The notes: generated by a model from the letters alone, not told the origin. 64,000 nucleotides of DNA from Scytonema hofmannii PCC 7110 (GCF_000346485.2 NZ_KQ976354.1:8791333-8855332); one strand, 5' to 3'. Numbered from the stretch's first letter, positions 8,865-18,229 are shown. Made by a program: numbers and translations.

Positions 8865-9911
8865 ATGTTTGTACCAGTAGTAGACAAAAATAACCGTCCT
8901 TTAATGCCAACAACTTGTGCTCGCGCAAAACGTTGGATTAAATCGGGAAAAGCGACACCGTTCTTTAAAAAAGGAGTGTTTTGTGTTCGACTAAATCAAG
9001 AACCATCAAATAGAAACACGCAACCAATAGCAGTGGGCTTAGATCCAGGATCTAAGCGCGAAGGTTACACGGTAAAATCAAAAGCTCATACCTACCTGAA
9101 TATCCAAACTCATGCCATTGATTGGGTAAAAGACCACGTAGACACTAGGCGAAATATGCGGCGTGCTAGGAGATATCGTCATACTCCGTGCCGCAGAAAT
9201 CGCAAAAATCGACTGGTTAACAAACAAAAACTACCACCCTCAACACGTAGCCGATGGCAGTGGAAGCTGAGGATTTGCAAGTGGTTAGTTCAGATATTTC
9301 CGGTATCGGTTTTCGTGGTTGAAGATATCAAAGCCAAAACTTGGAAAAAGGCACGTAAATGGAATTCAATGTTTAGTCCATTAGAGGTCGGGAAAAAATG
9401 GTTTTATTCCGAAATAGAACAATTAGCTCATTTAGAGATTAAACAAGGTGCAGAAACTTATGAAATGCGCCAAAACTTGGGTTTGAAGAAATCCAAAAAC
9501 AAGCTGTCCAACAAATTTGACGCGCATTGTGTTGACTCTTGGGTATTAGCTAACTGGTTTGTTGGCGGACACGTTAACCCCGATAATACCAAGCTCATCG
9601 AAGTTATACCTTTAGAATTCCATCGTCGTCAATTGCATAGGTTGCAGCATCAAGCGGGACATATGCGACCTCGCTATGGTGGGACAATCAGCGATGGTTT
9701 CAAGCGAGGGTCAATCATCAAACATCCCAAATATGGGTTTTGTTATGTTGGGGGTTGGCAAGAATTTCCTACCAAGAAAGATCCCAATAGAAAAACGATT
9801 TCGCTCCACGCGCTTGCTACTGGTAAGCGATTGACTCAAAATGCGCTGTCCAAAGATTGTAAGTTTTGCGCTTACAGTTCTTGGAGAGCGACGCCTGATA
9901 AATCAGGCTGA
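8865..9911 (+). CDS. isrB: IsrB, RuvC-only RNA-guided nickase homologue (RRXRR family)
   Basis: The protein opens with MFVPVVDKNNRPLMPTTCAR, the PLMP domain start of IscB/IsrB proteins. RuvC-I is in AVGLDPGSKREGYT. A basic bridge helix follows (RRNMRRARRYRHTPCRRNRKNR region). RuvC-II is in FVVEDIKAKT and RuvC-III in FDAHCVDSWVLAN. There is no HNH insertion between RuvC-II and RuvC-III, and the length of 348 residues is that of IsrB, not IscB. The C-terminal part (FHRRQLHRLQ ... GFKRGSIIKHPKYGFCYVGG) is the target-interaction region. By family knowledge IsrB nicks the non-target strand under omega RNA guidance. An upstream in-frame GTG at 8823 would add 14 hydrophobic residues foreign to the family, so ATG 8865 is preferred. 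All RuvC acidic residues appear present. Confidence 0.87.
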   Translation: MFVPVVDKNNRPLMPTTCARAKRWIKSGKATPFFKKGVFCVRLNQEPSNRNTQPIAVGLDPGSKREGYTVKSKAHTYLNIQTHAIDWVKDHVDTRRNMRRARRYRHTPCRRNRKNRLVNKQKLPPSTRSRWQWKLRICKWLVQIFPVSVFVVEDIKAKTWKKARKWNSMFSPLEVGKKWFYSEIEQLAHLEIKQGAETYEMRQNLGLKKSKNKLSNKFDAHCVDSWVLANWFVGGHVNPDNTKLIEVIPLEFHRRQLHRLQHQAGHMRPRYGGTISDGFKRGSIIKHPKYGFCYVGGWQEFPTKKDPNRKTISLHALATGKRLTQNALSKDCKFCAYSSWRATPDKSG

Positions 9912-9923
9912 GTCGTGTTTCCT

Positions 9924-9944
9924 CCGTGGGCTAAAGCCACACGG
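9924..9944 (+). other. Hairpin just after isrB, possible right end of the element
   Basis: CCGTGGGCT and AGCCACACGG form a near-perfect stem 12 bases after the isrB stop. Subterminal hairpins are usual at IS200/IS605-type ends, which mobilise IscB/IsrB genes, but a simple terminator is also possible. No TnpA is present, so movement would need one in trans. Confidence 0.4.
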
Positions 9945-9969
9945 TTTCCACACTCTCAGGAGTTTTTAG

Positions 9970-12171
9970 ATGAAGCGGCGGACGTTTTTACAAAGGATTG
10001 GCTCCATACTCGCGATCGTGGGTGTCACTGACAACGAGTGGTTGACTTTGGGAAACCGCTATTCTCAAGCTTTGGCACAACCAAGACCGCACAAGTTGGC
10101 ATTATTGGTAGGCATTAATCAGTACCCACAATTTTCATCACTAACAGGTTGTTTGACAGATGTAGAACTCCAAAAGGAACTGTTGATTCACCGCTTTGGT
10201 TTTCAACCGTCAGATATTCTCTGCTTAACGGACGCTAAAGCAACCAGGGAAGACATTGAGCTAGCTTTTTCAGAACATCTCGTTAAGCAAGTTCAGCCCG
10301 ATGATGCGGTTGTATTTCACTTTAGCGGTTATGGCAGTCGCATTCAGTTGGAAACTTCGCAAGATACCTTGCAAAACGCTCTGGTTACCGTTACGGAAAA
10401 AGAATATACACAAGATAATAAAAATGTCAACTATTTATTAGAAGACACATTGCTGTTATTAGTGCGATCGCTACCCACACATCGCGCAACAGCAGTCTTG
10501 GATACAAGTTACTACGTTCCCCAAACATCGTTACCAACAGGGCTAAGAACTCGCGCCCGTCCGGTTTCAGTAGATACTGTTGTGGTAGAAGAGGAAGTTC
10601 AGTTACAAAAACAACTGAAGGAGAAGGTGTCTGCGCCCTCGCCCGGTGTTGTACTCACAGCAACCTCTCATTCCAAACAATTGGCACGAGAGATACAATT
10701 ATCTGGGTTTAGTGCGGGATTATTTACATACGCCTTAACACAATATCTGTGGGAAACTACCCCAGCAACAACAGTTCAGGTTTGCATCTCTCATGTGGCA
10801 GGTACTTTACAGCAGTTAGGTAGTACCAAACAGCAGCCTGCAATACTAGCTGATAAAACTGATAAAAACAATCCACAAGCACGTGCATTCGTTGCCAATC
10901 ATTTTCTTCCAGACTCGAACTTGGGGGCGTCTGGAGTAGTGATGGGAATTGAAGAGGATGGGAAAACTCTTCAGCTTTGGTTGGGAGGCTTACCTTTAAA
11001 CGTATTGGAATACTTGGGAGCTAATTCCCGCCTGACTCTCGTTCCGTCAATACCAAACTCCCAACTCGTATTGCGATCGCGAACTGGTTTAATGGCAAAA
11101 GCACAAATTGTCAATATTGAGAGCGAACCAAAAGTTGGGCAACTCATTCAAGAAGCAGTGCGGGTGCTACCTAAGAATGTAGGTTTAACAGTTGCTCTTG
11201 ACACCAAACTCGAAAGAATAGAAAGAGTCGATGCGACAAGTGCTTTTTCAACAGTTTCTCGCTTATCGACTGTAGTAGCGGGAGAACAACTCGCTGACTA
11301 CGTATTTGGAAAACTGCCAGAATCCAAGAGTAAAGAATCAGGTGCAACAAATTCAACAGTAGTCTCTCTCAGTCGCTATGGTTTGTTTTCTCTGGGTGGA
11401 GAACAAATCCCCAGTACCTTTGGAGAAGTGGGAGAAGCTGTAAAAGTCGCAGCCCTGCGCTTAGTACCAAAACTGCAAACCCTTCTAGCTGCAAAACTAT
11501 GGCGACTTACAACAAATGAGGGTTCATCACTTTTGGGTGTGAAAGCAACATTGGAGATGCTTGGCACTCTAGCACCGCGAACGTTAATGCAACGAGAAAC
11601 ATTGCGAACTCAAAATACAGAAGCATCAAGTAAAAAGACATTTAGCCCCGAAACTGGGGATATACCCACCGTGACGATTGGTAATCGGATACAGTATCGA
11701 GTGGAGAACACAAGCGATCGCTCAGTCTATTTAATGCTGTTGGGGCTAAATAGTAGTAAAACAGCGATCGCGTTATTTCCTTGGTATAAAATGATTGAAA
11801 CTGAAGCTGCAGAGGGTCAACCACAGCTTGTTAATTTAGTGATTCCTCCAGGAGAAACCCGTGTTTTCCCGCAAACAACTTCCGGTTTTGAATGGGTTGT
11901 ACAAGCACCAGCGTCTTTAGCTGAAACCCAACTCATTTTTAGCACTGCACCCTTTACTCAAACTCTTGCTGCGTTAGAAACTGCCAAAAACCCAAAAGCA
12001 GAACAGCAACGCATTCAGCCTGCAATGAATCCTCTAGAAGTTGTACAAGCCGTGCTGCAAGATTTACACAATGCCAGTGCAGCCACTGAGATGAATGGTA
12101 CAGCCTCTGATTCTTATGTGTTGGATGTGAATCAATGGGCAAGTTTAAGTTTCATTTATCAAGTAGTTTGA
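9970..12171 (+). CDS. Orthocaspase-like (peptidase C14 fold) protein without catalytic dyad, with a DUF4384-type domain
   Basis: The product has 733 residues. Residues 1-37 form a twin-arginine-like signal (MKRRTFLQRIG ... QALAQ), suggesting export. The caspase-fold p20 domain follows (KLALLVGINQYPQF, LTGCLTDVELQKELL, DDAVVFHFSGYGSR). In active orthocaspases the motif is FHFSGHGS with a catalytic His; here it is Tyr121. The cysteine position (DTC/DAC) reads AVLDTSYY, giving Ser180. Tyr-Ser substituted pseudo-orthocaspases are known in cyanobacteria. The C-terminal third (RIQYRVENTSDRSVYLMLLG ... ALFPW ... IPPGETRVFP) resembles DUF4384. It is therefore probably a non-proteolytic scaffold or regulator. 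ATG 9970 follows CAGGAGT, and the gene is monocistronic. Confidence 0.85.
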   Translation: MKRRTFLQRIGSILAIVGVTDNEWLTLGNRYSQALAQPRPHKLALLVGINQYPQFSSLTGCLTDVELQKELLIHRFGFQPSDILCLTDAKATREDIELAFSEHLVKQVQPDDAVVFHFSGYGSRIQLETSQDTLQNALVTVTEKEYTQDNKNVNYLLEDTLLLLVRSLPTHRATAVLDTSYYVPQTSLPTGLRTRARPVSVDTVVVEEEVQLQKQLKEKVSAPSPGVVLTATSHSKQLAREIQLSGFSAGLFTYALTQYLWETTPATTVQVCISHVAGTLQQLGSTKQQPAILADKTDKNNPQARAFVANHFLPDSNLGASGVVMGIEEDGKTLQLWLGGLPLNVLEYLGANSRLTLVPSIPNSQLVLRSRTGLMAKAQIVNIESEPKVGQLIQEAVRVLPKNVGLTVALDTKLERIERVDATSAFSTVSRLSTVVAGEQLADYVFGKLPESKSKESGATNSTVVSLSRYGLFSLGGEQIPSTFGEVGEAVKVAALRLVPKLQTLLAAKLWRLTTNEGSSLLGVKATLEMLGTLAPRTLMQRETLRTQNTEASSKKTFSPETGDIPTVTIGNRIQYRVENTSDRSVYLMLLGLNSSKTAIALFPWYKMIETEAAEGQPQLVNLVIPPGETRVFPQTTSGFEWVVQAPASLAETQLIFSTAPFTQTLAALETAKNPKAEQQRIQPAMNPLEVVQAVLQDLHNASAATEMNGTASDSYVLDVNQWASLSFIYQVV

Positions 12172-12178
12172 GTTGAAA

Positions 12179-12232
12179 ATAGGGAGTAGGGAGTAGGGAG
12201 TGGGGAGTAGGGAGTAGGGAGTGGGGAGTAGA
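12179..12232. repeat. GGGAGTA heptameric tandem repeat
   Basis: Seven consecutive GGGAGTA/GGGAGTG units follow the orthocaspase stop. They are a typical cyanobacterial short tandem repeat. Confidence 0.9.
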
Positions 12233-12255
12233 AATGTAATATTTAAGCGGAAATT

Positions 12256-12288
12256 AGAACCCCGGTTTCTTGAAGAAACCGGGGTTCT
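12256..12288. repeat. Long perfect palindrome (AGAACCCCGGTTTCTT arms)
   Basis: Two 16-base arms around a GA centre form a perfect stem between convergent genes. It could act as a bidirectional terminator, but no T-run follows directly. It resembles an interspersed cyanobacterial REP-like palindrome. Confidence 0.75.
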
Positions 12289-12332
12289 GACAACCCAATT
12301 ATCGCATCCCTTGCAGTATTGCTATGAGTCTT

Positions 12333-13766
12333 TCAAACACCTGCCACTTTTTTCACACCACCTTTAGAGAGTTGGCGTGATGAAACCTTAAGAGTATCGT
12401 AGGTATAGCCATACTTTTTGTAATTCAAAGTATTGGCGGGTGTAACAATATCATCTGAAGAAAAACTAGGCAGTAGAGATAATAAATCTCCCGGACCCCA
12501 GTTTGCAGGAGTCGATTCACCTCCATCCCAAGGCCACAATCGGTCATTGAGATTCTCTCCGTATTTGTTACCTGAAGCAGGATAATAAGCGCTACCTCTA
12601 TGACCTTTTTCTTGCCACTCAGCCCAAAGGCGATCGACATTGGAATGAATCAACCAAAAGACGGGATCGTTGATAGAACCAGCCAGGTCAGCCATTGTAC
12701 CTAGAGGTTCGGGACGACCTACGGCAGGGTCAAACGTAGCCCCACCAACAAAGCTATGGAAATAGTTATGTTGAAAAACTCCGGGTGTTGGTTGTCCTGT
12801 AGAATTTGGTTTAATAAAACCTTCTAACGTTAGGCGAAAAGTTTGATAGTCGTTAATGGGAAAAAGTTGGTCTACATCTTCTTTAGGCACAGGATAATTA
12901 TTTGTGGGAGGCACTTGCAAAAACCGCAAGATTGTGTTGCCTAATGTTTCTCCAGATGGCTTAAAGTGCAAGTCTGGATTTAAAACCCATCCGCTTGCTA
13001 AGGAGAAAGGTCCGGATAAAACTGGTCCCCCTTGAACCTCTACCAAATTTGGAGCGCCAGAACCGCCGTTTGAACTGTTCGGTGGTGTAAAGCCATTTGG
13101 AGCACCATTGGGAGAACTGTTTGAAGATGTGGGTAGACCTCCTTGAGCGTTACCCAAATCTAAAGGTATGCTAATGGTTACCCCTTGACCATTTGGTCCC
13201 ATAAAGTCATCTTGAAAGATAACTGACAAAGCTTTAGCATCTGTCCAATCCCAGTAAGGAAGCGTTACGCTGGCGTCTACCGATCGCAAAGCTTGTTCAA
13301 ATCTGTGTATAAACTCACGATGCCAGGGTAAGAAGAGGTCACTTTCATGAGCACCATCATGTCCAGCCGCAGGACCTCGAGCACTGTCAAACATTAAACC
13401 CATGGCTGCAACATGCACTGCAACAAATTGGTCGTAGATACTCAGCTGACTACCTTCTGAAAAGGTATGCTTTAGTGTCTTCAGGGCATTGACAAATGCA
13501 TGTTTCTCTTCTGAAGTCAAATCAACAACATTCTTTCTCACTTTTGCAGTCACTACTTGTCTGCGAGCAAGACGAATACTGTCGGAATATCTGCTAGCAG
13601 AACCATTATGATTAACATCAAGTGCGGCTAGATTAGTATTAATACTGGCTTGCTCGTGCTTGTAAGGCTCAGCATTATAAGAAATTGCTGGGGTTCCAAA
13701 CACGATTAGGACTGCAACCAGCCCAGCAAGAATGAGTGTTTTGATAGCTTTGCGAGAGATTTTCAT
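12333..13766 (-). CDS. Secreted tyrosinase-family copper oxidase
   Basis: Tyrosinases oxidise phenols to quinones through a type 3 dicopper site. After a signal peptide (MKISRKAIKTLILAGLVAVLIVF region), the CuA part shows HVAAMG and DLFLPWHREFIHRFEQAL. The CuB part shows NYFHSFVGG and DPVFWLIHSNVDRLWAEWQ, so the histidine sets of both copper sites look complete. A Gly/Asn/Ser-rich loop (GLPTSSNSSPNGAPNGFTPP) is inserted in the middle. I chose ATG 13766; a TTG at 13796 would add ten residues before the signal peptide. Known scytonemin-associated gene sets include a tyrosinase-like tyrP, but this gene is 12 kb from the trp block and no scyABC is present, so that link is only a possibility. Confidence 0.87.
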   Translation of the reverse strand: MKISRKAIKTLILAGLVAVLIVFGTPAISYNAEPYKHEQASINTNLAALDVNHNGSASRYSDSIRLARRQVVTAKVRKNVVDLTSEEKHAFVNALKTLKHTFSEGSQLSIYDQFVAVHVAAMGLMFDSARGPAAGHDGAHESDLFLPWHREFIHRFEQALRSVDASVTLPYWDWTDAKALSVIFQDDFMGPNGQGVTISIPLDLGNAQGGLPTSSNSSPNGAPNGFTPPNSSNGGSGAPNLVEVQGGPVLSGPFSLASGWVLNPDLHFKPSGETLGNTILRFLQVPPTNNYPVPKEDVDQLFPINDYQTFRLTLEGFIKPNSTGQPTPGVFQHNYFHSFVGGATFDPAVGRPEPLGTMADLAGSINDPVFWLIHSNVDRLWAEWQEKGHRGSAYYPASGNKYGENLNDRLWPWDGGESTPANWGPGDLLSLLPSFSSDDIVTPANTLNYKKYGYTYDTLKVSSRQLSKGGVKKVAGV

Positions 13767-13969
13767 AGTCTGTATGCGATTTTTGTTAAGCTCCAAGACT
13801 TTTTAGAGACTTGGAAAAAACAATAAGTACTAAGTATATAAATTTACAGAATACAGAATTGACCGCAATAGAAAATCTTTAGCAAAACCCTTCTATTCTT
13901 TCGTAAGTAAGGCAAAAGCTATCTTTTCTCATACTCATTTTTTTAAGCCAAGAAGGAATAAAAAATTAC

Positions 13970-14012
13970 TGGTCACTGGTCACTGGTCACTGGTCACTGA
14001 TTACTGGTCACT
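13970..14012. repeat. TCACTGG tandem repeat
   Basis: Five TCACTGG heptamers, one degenerate, lie at the 3' end of mtnP and reach its stop codon region. The same unit recurs at about 19298-19328 and, as its complement, at 22378-22407. Confidence 0.85.
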
Positions 14013-14879
14013 GTATTTTTTCAGCAACAACTCCAATTTCTCTTTTGTCGCTGGTGGTGCTTTTTCTAAGTTAGTTAAAATTGCATACTTCAAAGCTGAG
14101 TGTGCATCGCTAGGCGGTGGATTGTCGCTCAAACGTTTGACTGTTTCTTGAATAACCCTTTGGGCATTGACAGCATTTTTCTGTAAATTACTAACTACCA
14201 TCTCCACGGTCACGCTGTCATGGTCTGGATGCCAACAATCGTAATCTGTGACTAGCGCCAGAGTTGCATAGGCAATTTCTGCTTCTCTCGCTAGTTTTGC
14301 TTCTGGCAAATTTGTCATCCCAATGACAGTTGCATCCCAGCTACGATAAAGATTTGATTCCGCCTTTGTAGAAAATGCGGGTCCTTCCATACATACATAT
14401 GTACCACCACGATGTAGGGTGATATCGGGGAGATTTAAGTCAGCGATCGCATTCGCTAAAACTCTAGCCAAATTCTTACAAATGGGATCGCCAAAAGCGA
14501 TGTGAGCAACAATTCCTTCACCAAAAAACGTCGAAACTCGATTTTTAGTCCTATCGATAAACTGATCGGGAACCACCATATCCAATGGTTTAGCTTCTTC
14601 CTTTAAAGAACCAACGGCTGAAGCAGAAATTAGATACTCTACGCCGAGTTGCTTCATGGCATAGATATTGGCGCGAAATGGCAACTCTGAGGGTAACAAC
14701 GTATGATTGCGTCCATGACGAGCTAAAAATGCTACTGGAGTTGCATCCACTGTCCCCAGTATTAAGGCATCAGATGGCGAGCCAAAAGGCGTTTGAACTT
14801 GTACTTCTGTCACATCTTTCAGTGCATCCATTTTGTATAAACCACTACCACCAATAATTCCAATACGAGCCTTTGCCAT
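14001..14879 (-). CDS. mtnP: S-methyl-5'-thioadenosine phosphorylase
   Basis: This enzyme phosphorolyses methylthioadenosine, a by-product of polyamine and homoserine-lactone synthesis, to adenine and methylthioribose 1-phosphate for methionine salvage. It begins [17 protein letters not shown], the phosphate-binding Gly loop. It also has [50 protein letters not shown] and [16 protein letters not shown], all standard for the MTAP branch of PNP-type enzymes. The length of 292 residues fits. The gene stands alone, flanked by short repeats (CATTTGTCATT type upstream). Methylthioadenosine versus inosine/guanosine specificity cannot be proven from sequence alone. Confidence 0.92.
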   Translation of the reverse strand: MAKARIGIIGGSGLYKMDALKDVTEVQVQTPFGSPSDALILGTVDATPVAFLARHGRNHTLLPSELPFRANIYAMKQLGVEYLISASAVGSLKEEAKPLDMVVPDQFIDRTKNRVSTFFGEGIVAHIAFGDPICKNLARVLANAIADLNLPDITLHRGGTYVCMEGPAFSTKAESNLYRSWDATVIGMTNLPEAKLAREAEIAYATLALVTDYDCWHPDHDSVTVEMVVSNLQKNAVNAQRVIQETVKRLSDNPPPSDAHSALKYAILTNLEKAPPATKEKLELLLKKYSDQ

Positions 14880-15068
14880 TATTTTTAACCAAATTTGTCA
14901 TTTGCCATTTGTCATTTGTCATTAGCACAACACAAATGACAACGGACAAATGACAGTTAAAAATATTTTCTCACTTTCTTAGTTCCGTGAGTGCTTCTCT
15001 CTAAGTCATCAAGCAAACAATTGGTTAAATATAAGTGTCCTATAAACAGCCTGTCCTGTAAGCAGGTT

Positions 15069-15560
15069 TTACTGTTGAGTATTTTTTCTCACAGTTTCGA
15101 CATCCACTTCTAGGGAGTCTGCAATTTGCTCAATGCTTAACCCTAACTTTATTAGTTTGGGAATCATCTTTAACTTTGTCGATAGCGCACCTTCTTCTCT
15201 ACCTTCTTCTCTACCTTCTTCTCTACCTTCTTCTCTACCTTCTTCTCTACCTTCCTGTTTACCTTCTTGATAAACTCTACTTGTTTTCAAGGAATCTAAA
15301 TTCAGCATCACTTCAAGTTCCTCCCGACTTAAGTTGACAAATTTATCGATCGCCACTGCTTTAATAAATTCTAAAACCTTTTCCTCCAAAGTGGTATCAG
15401 TTAGTTCTTGTTGAGCTTGACCGATCAACTGTCTAGCTAGTTCTCCAGTTTTTTCTTGGCTTTTATTCTCGACTATTAAACGCATCACTCCTACAGACAG
15501 AGATGGGTTGGGAGTTTTCGCCAGTTCATCCAAATAAAAGCAGCGTAAATTTGGTAAGAA
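15069..15560 (-). pseudogene. C-terminal part of a split Rpn-type (PD-(D/E)XK transposase-like) nuclease gene
   Basis: From about residue RCFYLDEL the frame matches the C-terminal half of cyanobacterial Rpn/DUF2887-type proteins: LSVGVMRLIVENKSQEKTGEL, FVNLSREELEVMLNLDSLK and SRVYQEGKQEGREEG. It ends in an HTH-like tail (IEQIADSLEVDVETVRKN). The N-terminal nuclease core is absent; the 26-codon start of the same gene lies at 18230-18310 beyond two mobile elements. Five tandem copies of a 12-base unit (15190-15250) code for REEG repeats. Open frame continues to 15641, but that part is mobile-element sequence. Confidence 0.7.
15190..15250. repeat. In-frame 12-base tandem repeat coding for REEG
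   Basis: Five copies of CTTCTTCTCTAC (plus strand) encode (REEG)n on the minus strand. Such charged repeats are common near the C-terminus of Rpn-family proteins. Confidence 0.9.
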
Positions 15561-15639
15561 GAAATTCAAGTATGATAAAACTTTATCGATAATATAGTAG
15601 AATATAGTCATGTAGTACCAAGTCAAGGCTAAACATGAC

Positions 15640-15930
15640 ATGAAACTTGCGGATTACGCAAAGGCAATAGGTATATCTTATCAAACAGCATGGAGACACT
15701 TTAAAGCAGGTAAGATTCCATACCCCACAAAGCAACTAGACACAGGGACTGTGATTGTTGATTATAACCCTCAATTGAATGCGGCTAAATTACATAAAGC
15801 TGCCATATATGCTAGGGTTTCTTCGGCTGAAAATAAGGATAACCTAGATCGTCAAGCAGAGCGATTAATAAATTACTCCCTAGCTAAAGGTTATCAAATA
15901 GCTCACGTCGTGAAAGAGGTGGGGAGCTAG
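15640..15930 (+). pseudogene. Truncated IS607-family TnpA (serine recombinase)
   Basis: An N-terminal MerR-like HTH (MKLADYAKAIGISYQTAWRHFKAGKIPYP) leads into the serine resolvase domain start (AAIYARVSSAENKDNLDRQAERL, with the catalytic Ser in ARVSS). Normal IS607 TnpA has about 190-220 residues. This one stops after KEVGS at residue 96, where the inverted repeat of the next element supplies the TAG. No tnpB partner survives. It probably entered the Rpn gene from the left and was then cut by the ISAs1-like element or an associated deletion. Confidence 0.8.
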
Positions 15931-16143
15931 GGCAAACGCATTAAAATTTTCTAAAAAATAAGAATCATCAGATATATAGCTTTCAAATGATTTCAGCTAT
16001 CGGAGAGAAGTCACTTTTTATTAATGCAATTGTATTTTCCCAATTCTCTTAATAATTTTCTTCTAAAATAAGATAAAATCTCACAAAAAGATGAGAACAG
16101 AATGCATTAACCCTGTTCAGAAAAATCAGAAATTCATAAAAAT

Positions 16144-17293
16144 TCAAAATTTCATAATTCCCGCTAAAATTTTTTCCAGATACTCGTTATCCCATCCGGC
16201 TTTATTTCGTTTCCGTTTGACGCCTGCTTTTACTGTTTTATCTTGATTTAAAAGATTCAGGGCAATATGCCTAATGATTGCCAAATTTTGAGGAGCATTA
16301 TCTTTTCGGATGCGCGAACTATCTTCATTAAATTGGACATCAAGAACCCAATGCAACTTATTTTCTATGTTCCAATGTGTACGTACTCCTTGGGCTAATA
16401 ATTCAGCATTATTAGGTAAACTACTAATAAAATAACGAGTTTCTAGTGTGGTTGTCTCATTTTCTGTCCGCCATGAATTTATCATCCCAACGCTTGTAAG
16501 TTTTGACCATTTATTTTCTGGATCTATTAAGTCTTGAATATTACTTAACACCACACATTGTCGAATTTCCTGACGACCATGACCCAATTCATCTTGACGA
16601 ACTTCGCTCTTATCAAACCCTTGAAATTGGTTACTAATCGCTGATTTAAATAGAGAGTCAACTCGTTCATATAATGAATTTTGATTTCTTTTTAAAGCAA
16701 TAACGTAATCTCCACCTTGTTCCACAATCTGGTTGACGATTTCTTTCTGACATCCAATGGCATCTATGGTTACAATGCAGCCATGAAGACATAAAACTTT
16801 TAATAATTCAGGAATTGCTGTAATTTCATTTGATTTTTCATTAACTTTCACTTGTCCTAAAACTAGACAATTAGCAGACGCCCAAGCGCTAACCATATGT
16901 ATGGCTGCTTTATCATTCGACGTATCATAAGAACCACGAAGTGTTTTTCCATCAATTGCTATTATCTCTTGATTGGTTAACTTACTAATAGATTTAATCC
17001 AACATATAAAACTGTTTTGAAATTGTTCTGGATTAATGCGGGCGAAGACTCAAAGCAATTGTATCGTGACTCGGAATACCATTTGGTAATTCTAAAAATT
17101 TTTTCAACCATTCTTGTTTTGACTCTCCAAACAACTCAATATCTTCCCATGTGTCTGCTCCACAAATGACAGCACAGATAGAAATTGTGATGATATCAAT
17201 TAATTTGTGTAGTTTTCGGCGTTCTATTCTCGGATCGTCAATATTTCTAAAATGTTCAGCTATTGTAATTTGAGGTTTTAGTTTCATAATCAT
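16144..17293 (-). pseudogene. ISAs1-family transposase, frameshifted
   Basis: The N-terminal part (LKPQITIAEHFRNIDDPRIERRK ... PNGIPSHDTIA) runs to a frameshift near 17045. Restoring it gives RVFARINPEQFQ, then IIAIDGKTLRGSYDT with the first catalytic Asp. It continues as CIVTIDAIGCQKEI, VIALKRNQNSLY, HWNIENKLHWVLDVQFNEDSSRIRKDNAPQNLAIIRH, and a C-terminal end about 370 residues from the start. This is the ISAs1 (H-repeat-associated) DDE family. The catalytic residues are present, so a single base change would restore the gene, but as read it is broken. Confidence 0.82.
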
Positions 17294-17326
17294 TAATTAC
17301 TTATTTTTTCAACATAAATAAAAAAT

Positions 17327-17812
17327 TTATTTTAAATCATTAAATGATATGGCATTTGAATAAAGCTTTGAAAGAAGCTTGGCAACTGTTTGACGAGCTG
17401 ACTTTTTGTGTTTGAGAATTTTTTTGGCTAACTCAATTGCCTCATTCATCCTAATTGATTTTGTAACATTTTCAATACTGTCCGAATTGGTTAACATAGA
17501 ATTTGTGATTGTTTCAAATTCACTCTCGAACCCCGGCCTTGATTTTGTGATAATTTCATCTTGGCGATGCTGCAAGGCAGCCGCTTCGCGAGCGCAATCC
17601 GATGATTTCGTGATTAAGTCAAAATCTGCTCGTTTTGATTGTGACACATTTTCAAAACTTTCCCCAGAATCAAGTCTATGAGCTAGCTCCATCACTTGTG
17701 TGGCCAGAACTTTTGGTACACGAATCGTAATTGTGTCTTTATTATTCCAAATTGCTTTTCTACCCGCATTTTCACGTCTTCCTCCCCTGTTCCCGTGGCG
17801 TGATAATTTCAT
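17327..17812 (-). CDS. Ribbon-helix-helix-like protein carried inside the ISAs1-like element
   Basis: The product has 161 residues and starts MKLSRHGNRGGRRENAGRK, followed by TITIRVPKVLATQVMELAHRLDSGE, which looks like a ribbon-helix-helix/CopG-like DNA-binding strand and helix. The middle contains several imperfect repeats of the type F(E/D)xITxS (FENVSQSK, FDLITKSS, EIITKSR, FETITNS, IENVTKS). The C-terminus is basic (AKKILKHKKSARQTVAKLLSKLY). Similar short cyanobacterial proteins exist but their role is unknown to me. Its position inside the inverted repeats makes it a passenger, perhaps a regulator of transposition. Confidence 0.6.
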   Translation of the reverse strand: MKLSRHGNRGGRRENAGRKAIWNNKDTITIRVPKVLATQVMELAHRLDSGESFENVSQSKRADFDLITKSSDCAREAAALQHRQDEIITKSRPGFESEFETITNSMLTNSDSIENVTKSIRMNEAIELAKKILKHKKSARQTVAKLLSKLYSNAISFNDLK

Positions 17813-17916
17813 GTGCTGAACTTTCTACTGAATTAATCACACAATCATTTTAACTACTACACGGAGGCTAAATCAACTTATGACAATTTATGAGAATAAC
17901 TATCTCCATTTTATTG

Positions 17917-17972
17917 GATTCGGGTATGGGTTGCGATCGCAAAAACCAGTGATCGCAACCCACACCCGAATC
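17917..17972. repeat. Long inverted repeat centred on HIP1-like sites
   Basis: Two 22-base arms with one mismatch (17917-17938 and 17951-17972), each containing GGGTTGCGATC or its complement, flank a 12-base loop in the ISAs1-like element between the passenger gene and its decayed copy. Confidence 0.8.
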
Positions 17973-18062
17973 TTGATTTTGTCACATATTCATTTTCTGG
18001 GAGTTTTGATTTTGATACAAATTCAAATTTGGCTTCAGCATTAAGTCTGAAAGCTAGTTCTA
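17932..18062 (-). pseudogene. Decayed second copy of the ribbon-helix-helix-like passenger
   Basis: The minus-strand frame reads IELAFRLNAEAKFEFVSKSK followed by ENEYVTKSR. This aligns with VMELAHRLDSGESFENVSQSK and DLITKSS of the neighbouring passenger gene. The 5' part is broken by stops. It suggests a tandem duplication, or capture of two related genes, in the element. Confidence 0.45.
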
Positions 18063-18229
18063 TTATACTTTCCAATTCTTTTTATCACTCCAATAGGGTT
18101 GTTTTTCACGCCGCCCGACCCAATTGTCTTTTCGTAATAATTTCATTTACTAAATCTCTGACAAGCATCCCCATCCATATCTACGTATTTTTGTCAAGCT
18201 CATTTTTGACAAGTTTTAATGCGTTTGCC

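Noticed and set aside
12256-12288. Terminator shared by the orthocaspase and tyrosinase genes
   Set aside because: The stem is strong but lacks a T-run on either side and looks like an interspersed palindrome; kept as a repeat.
15190-15250. CRISPR or minisatellite of regulatory meaning
   Set aside because: The 12-base units are in frame and code for REEG repeats typical of Rpn-family C-termini.
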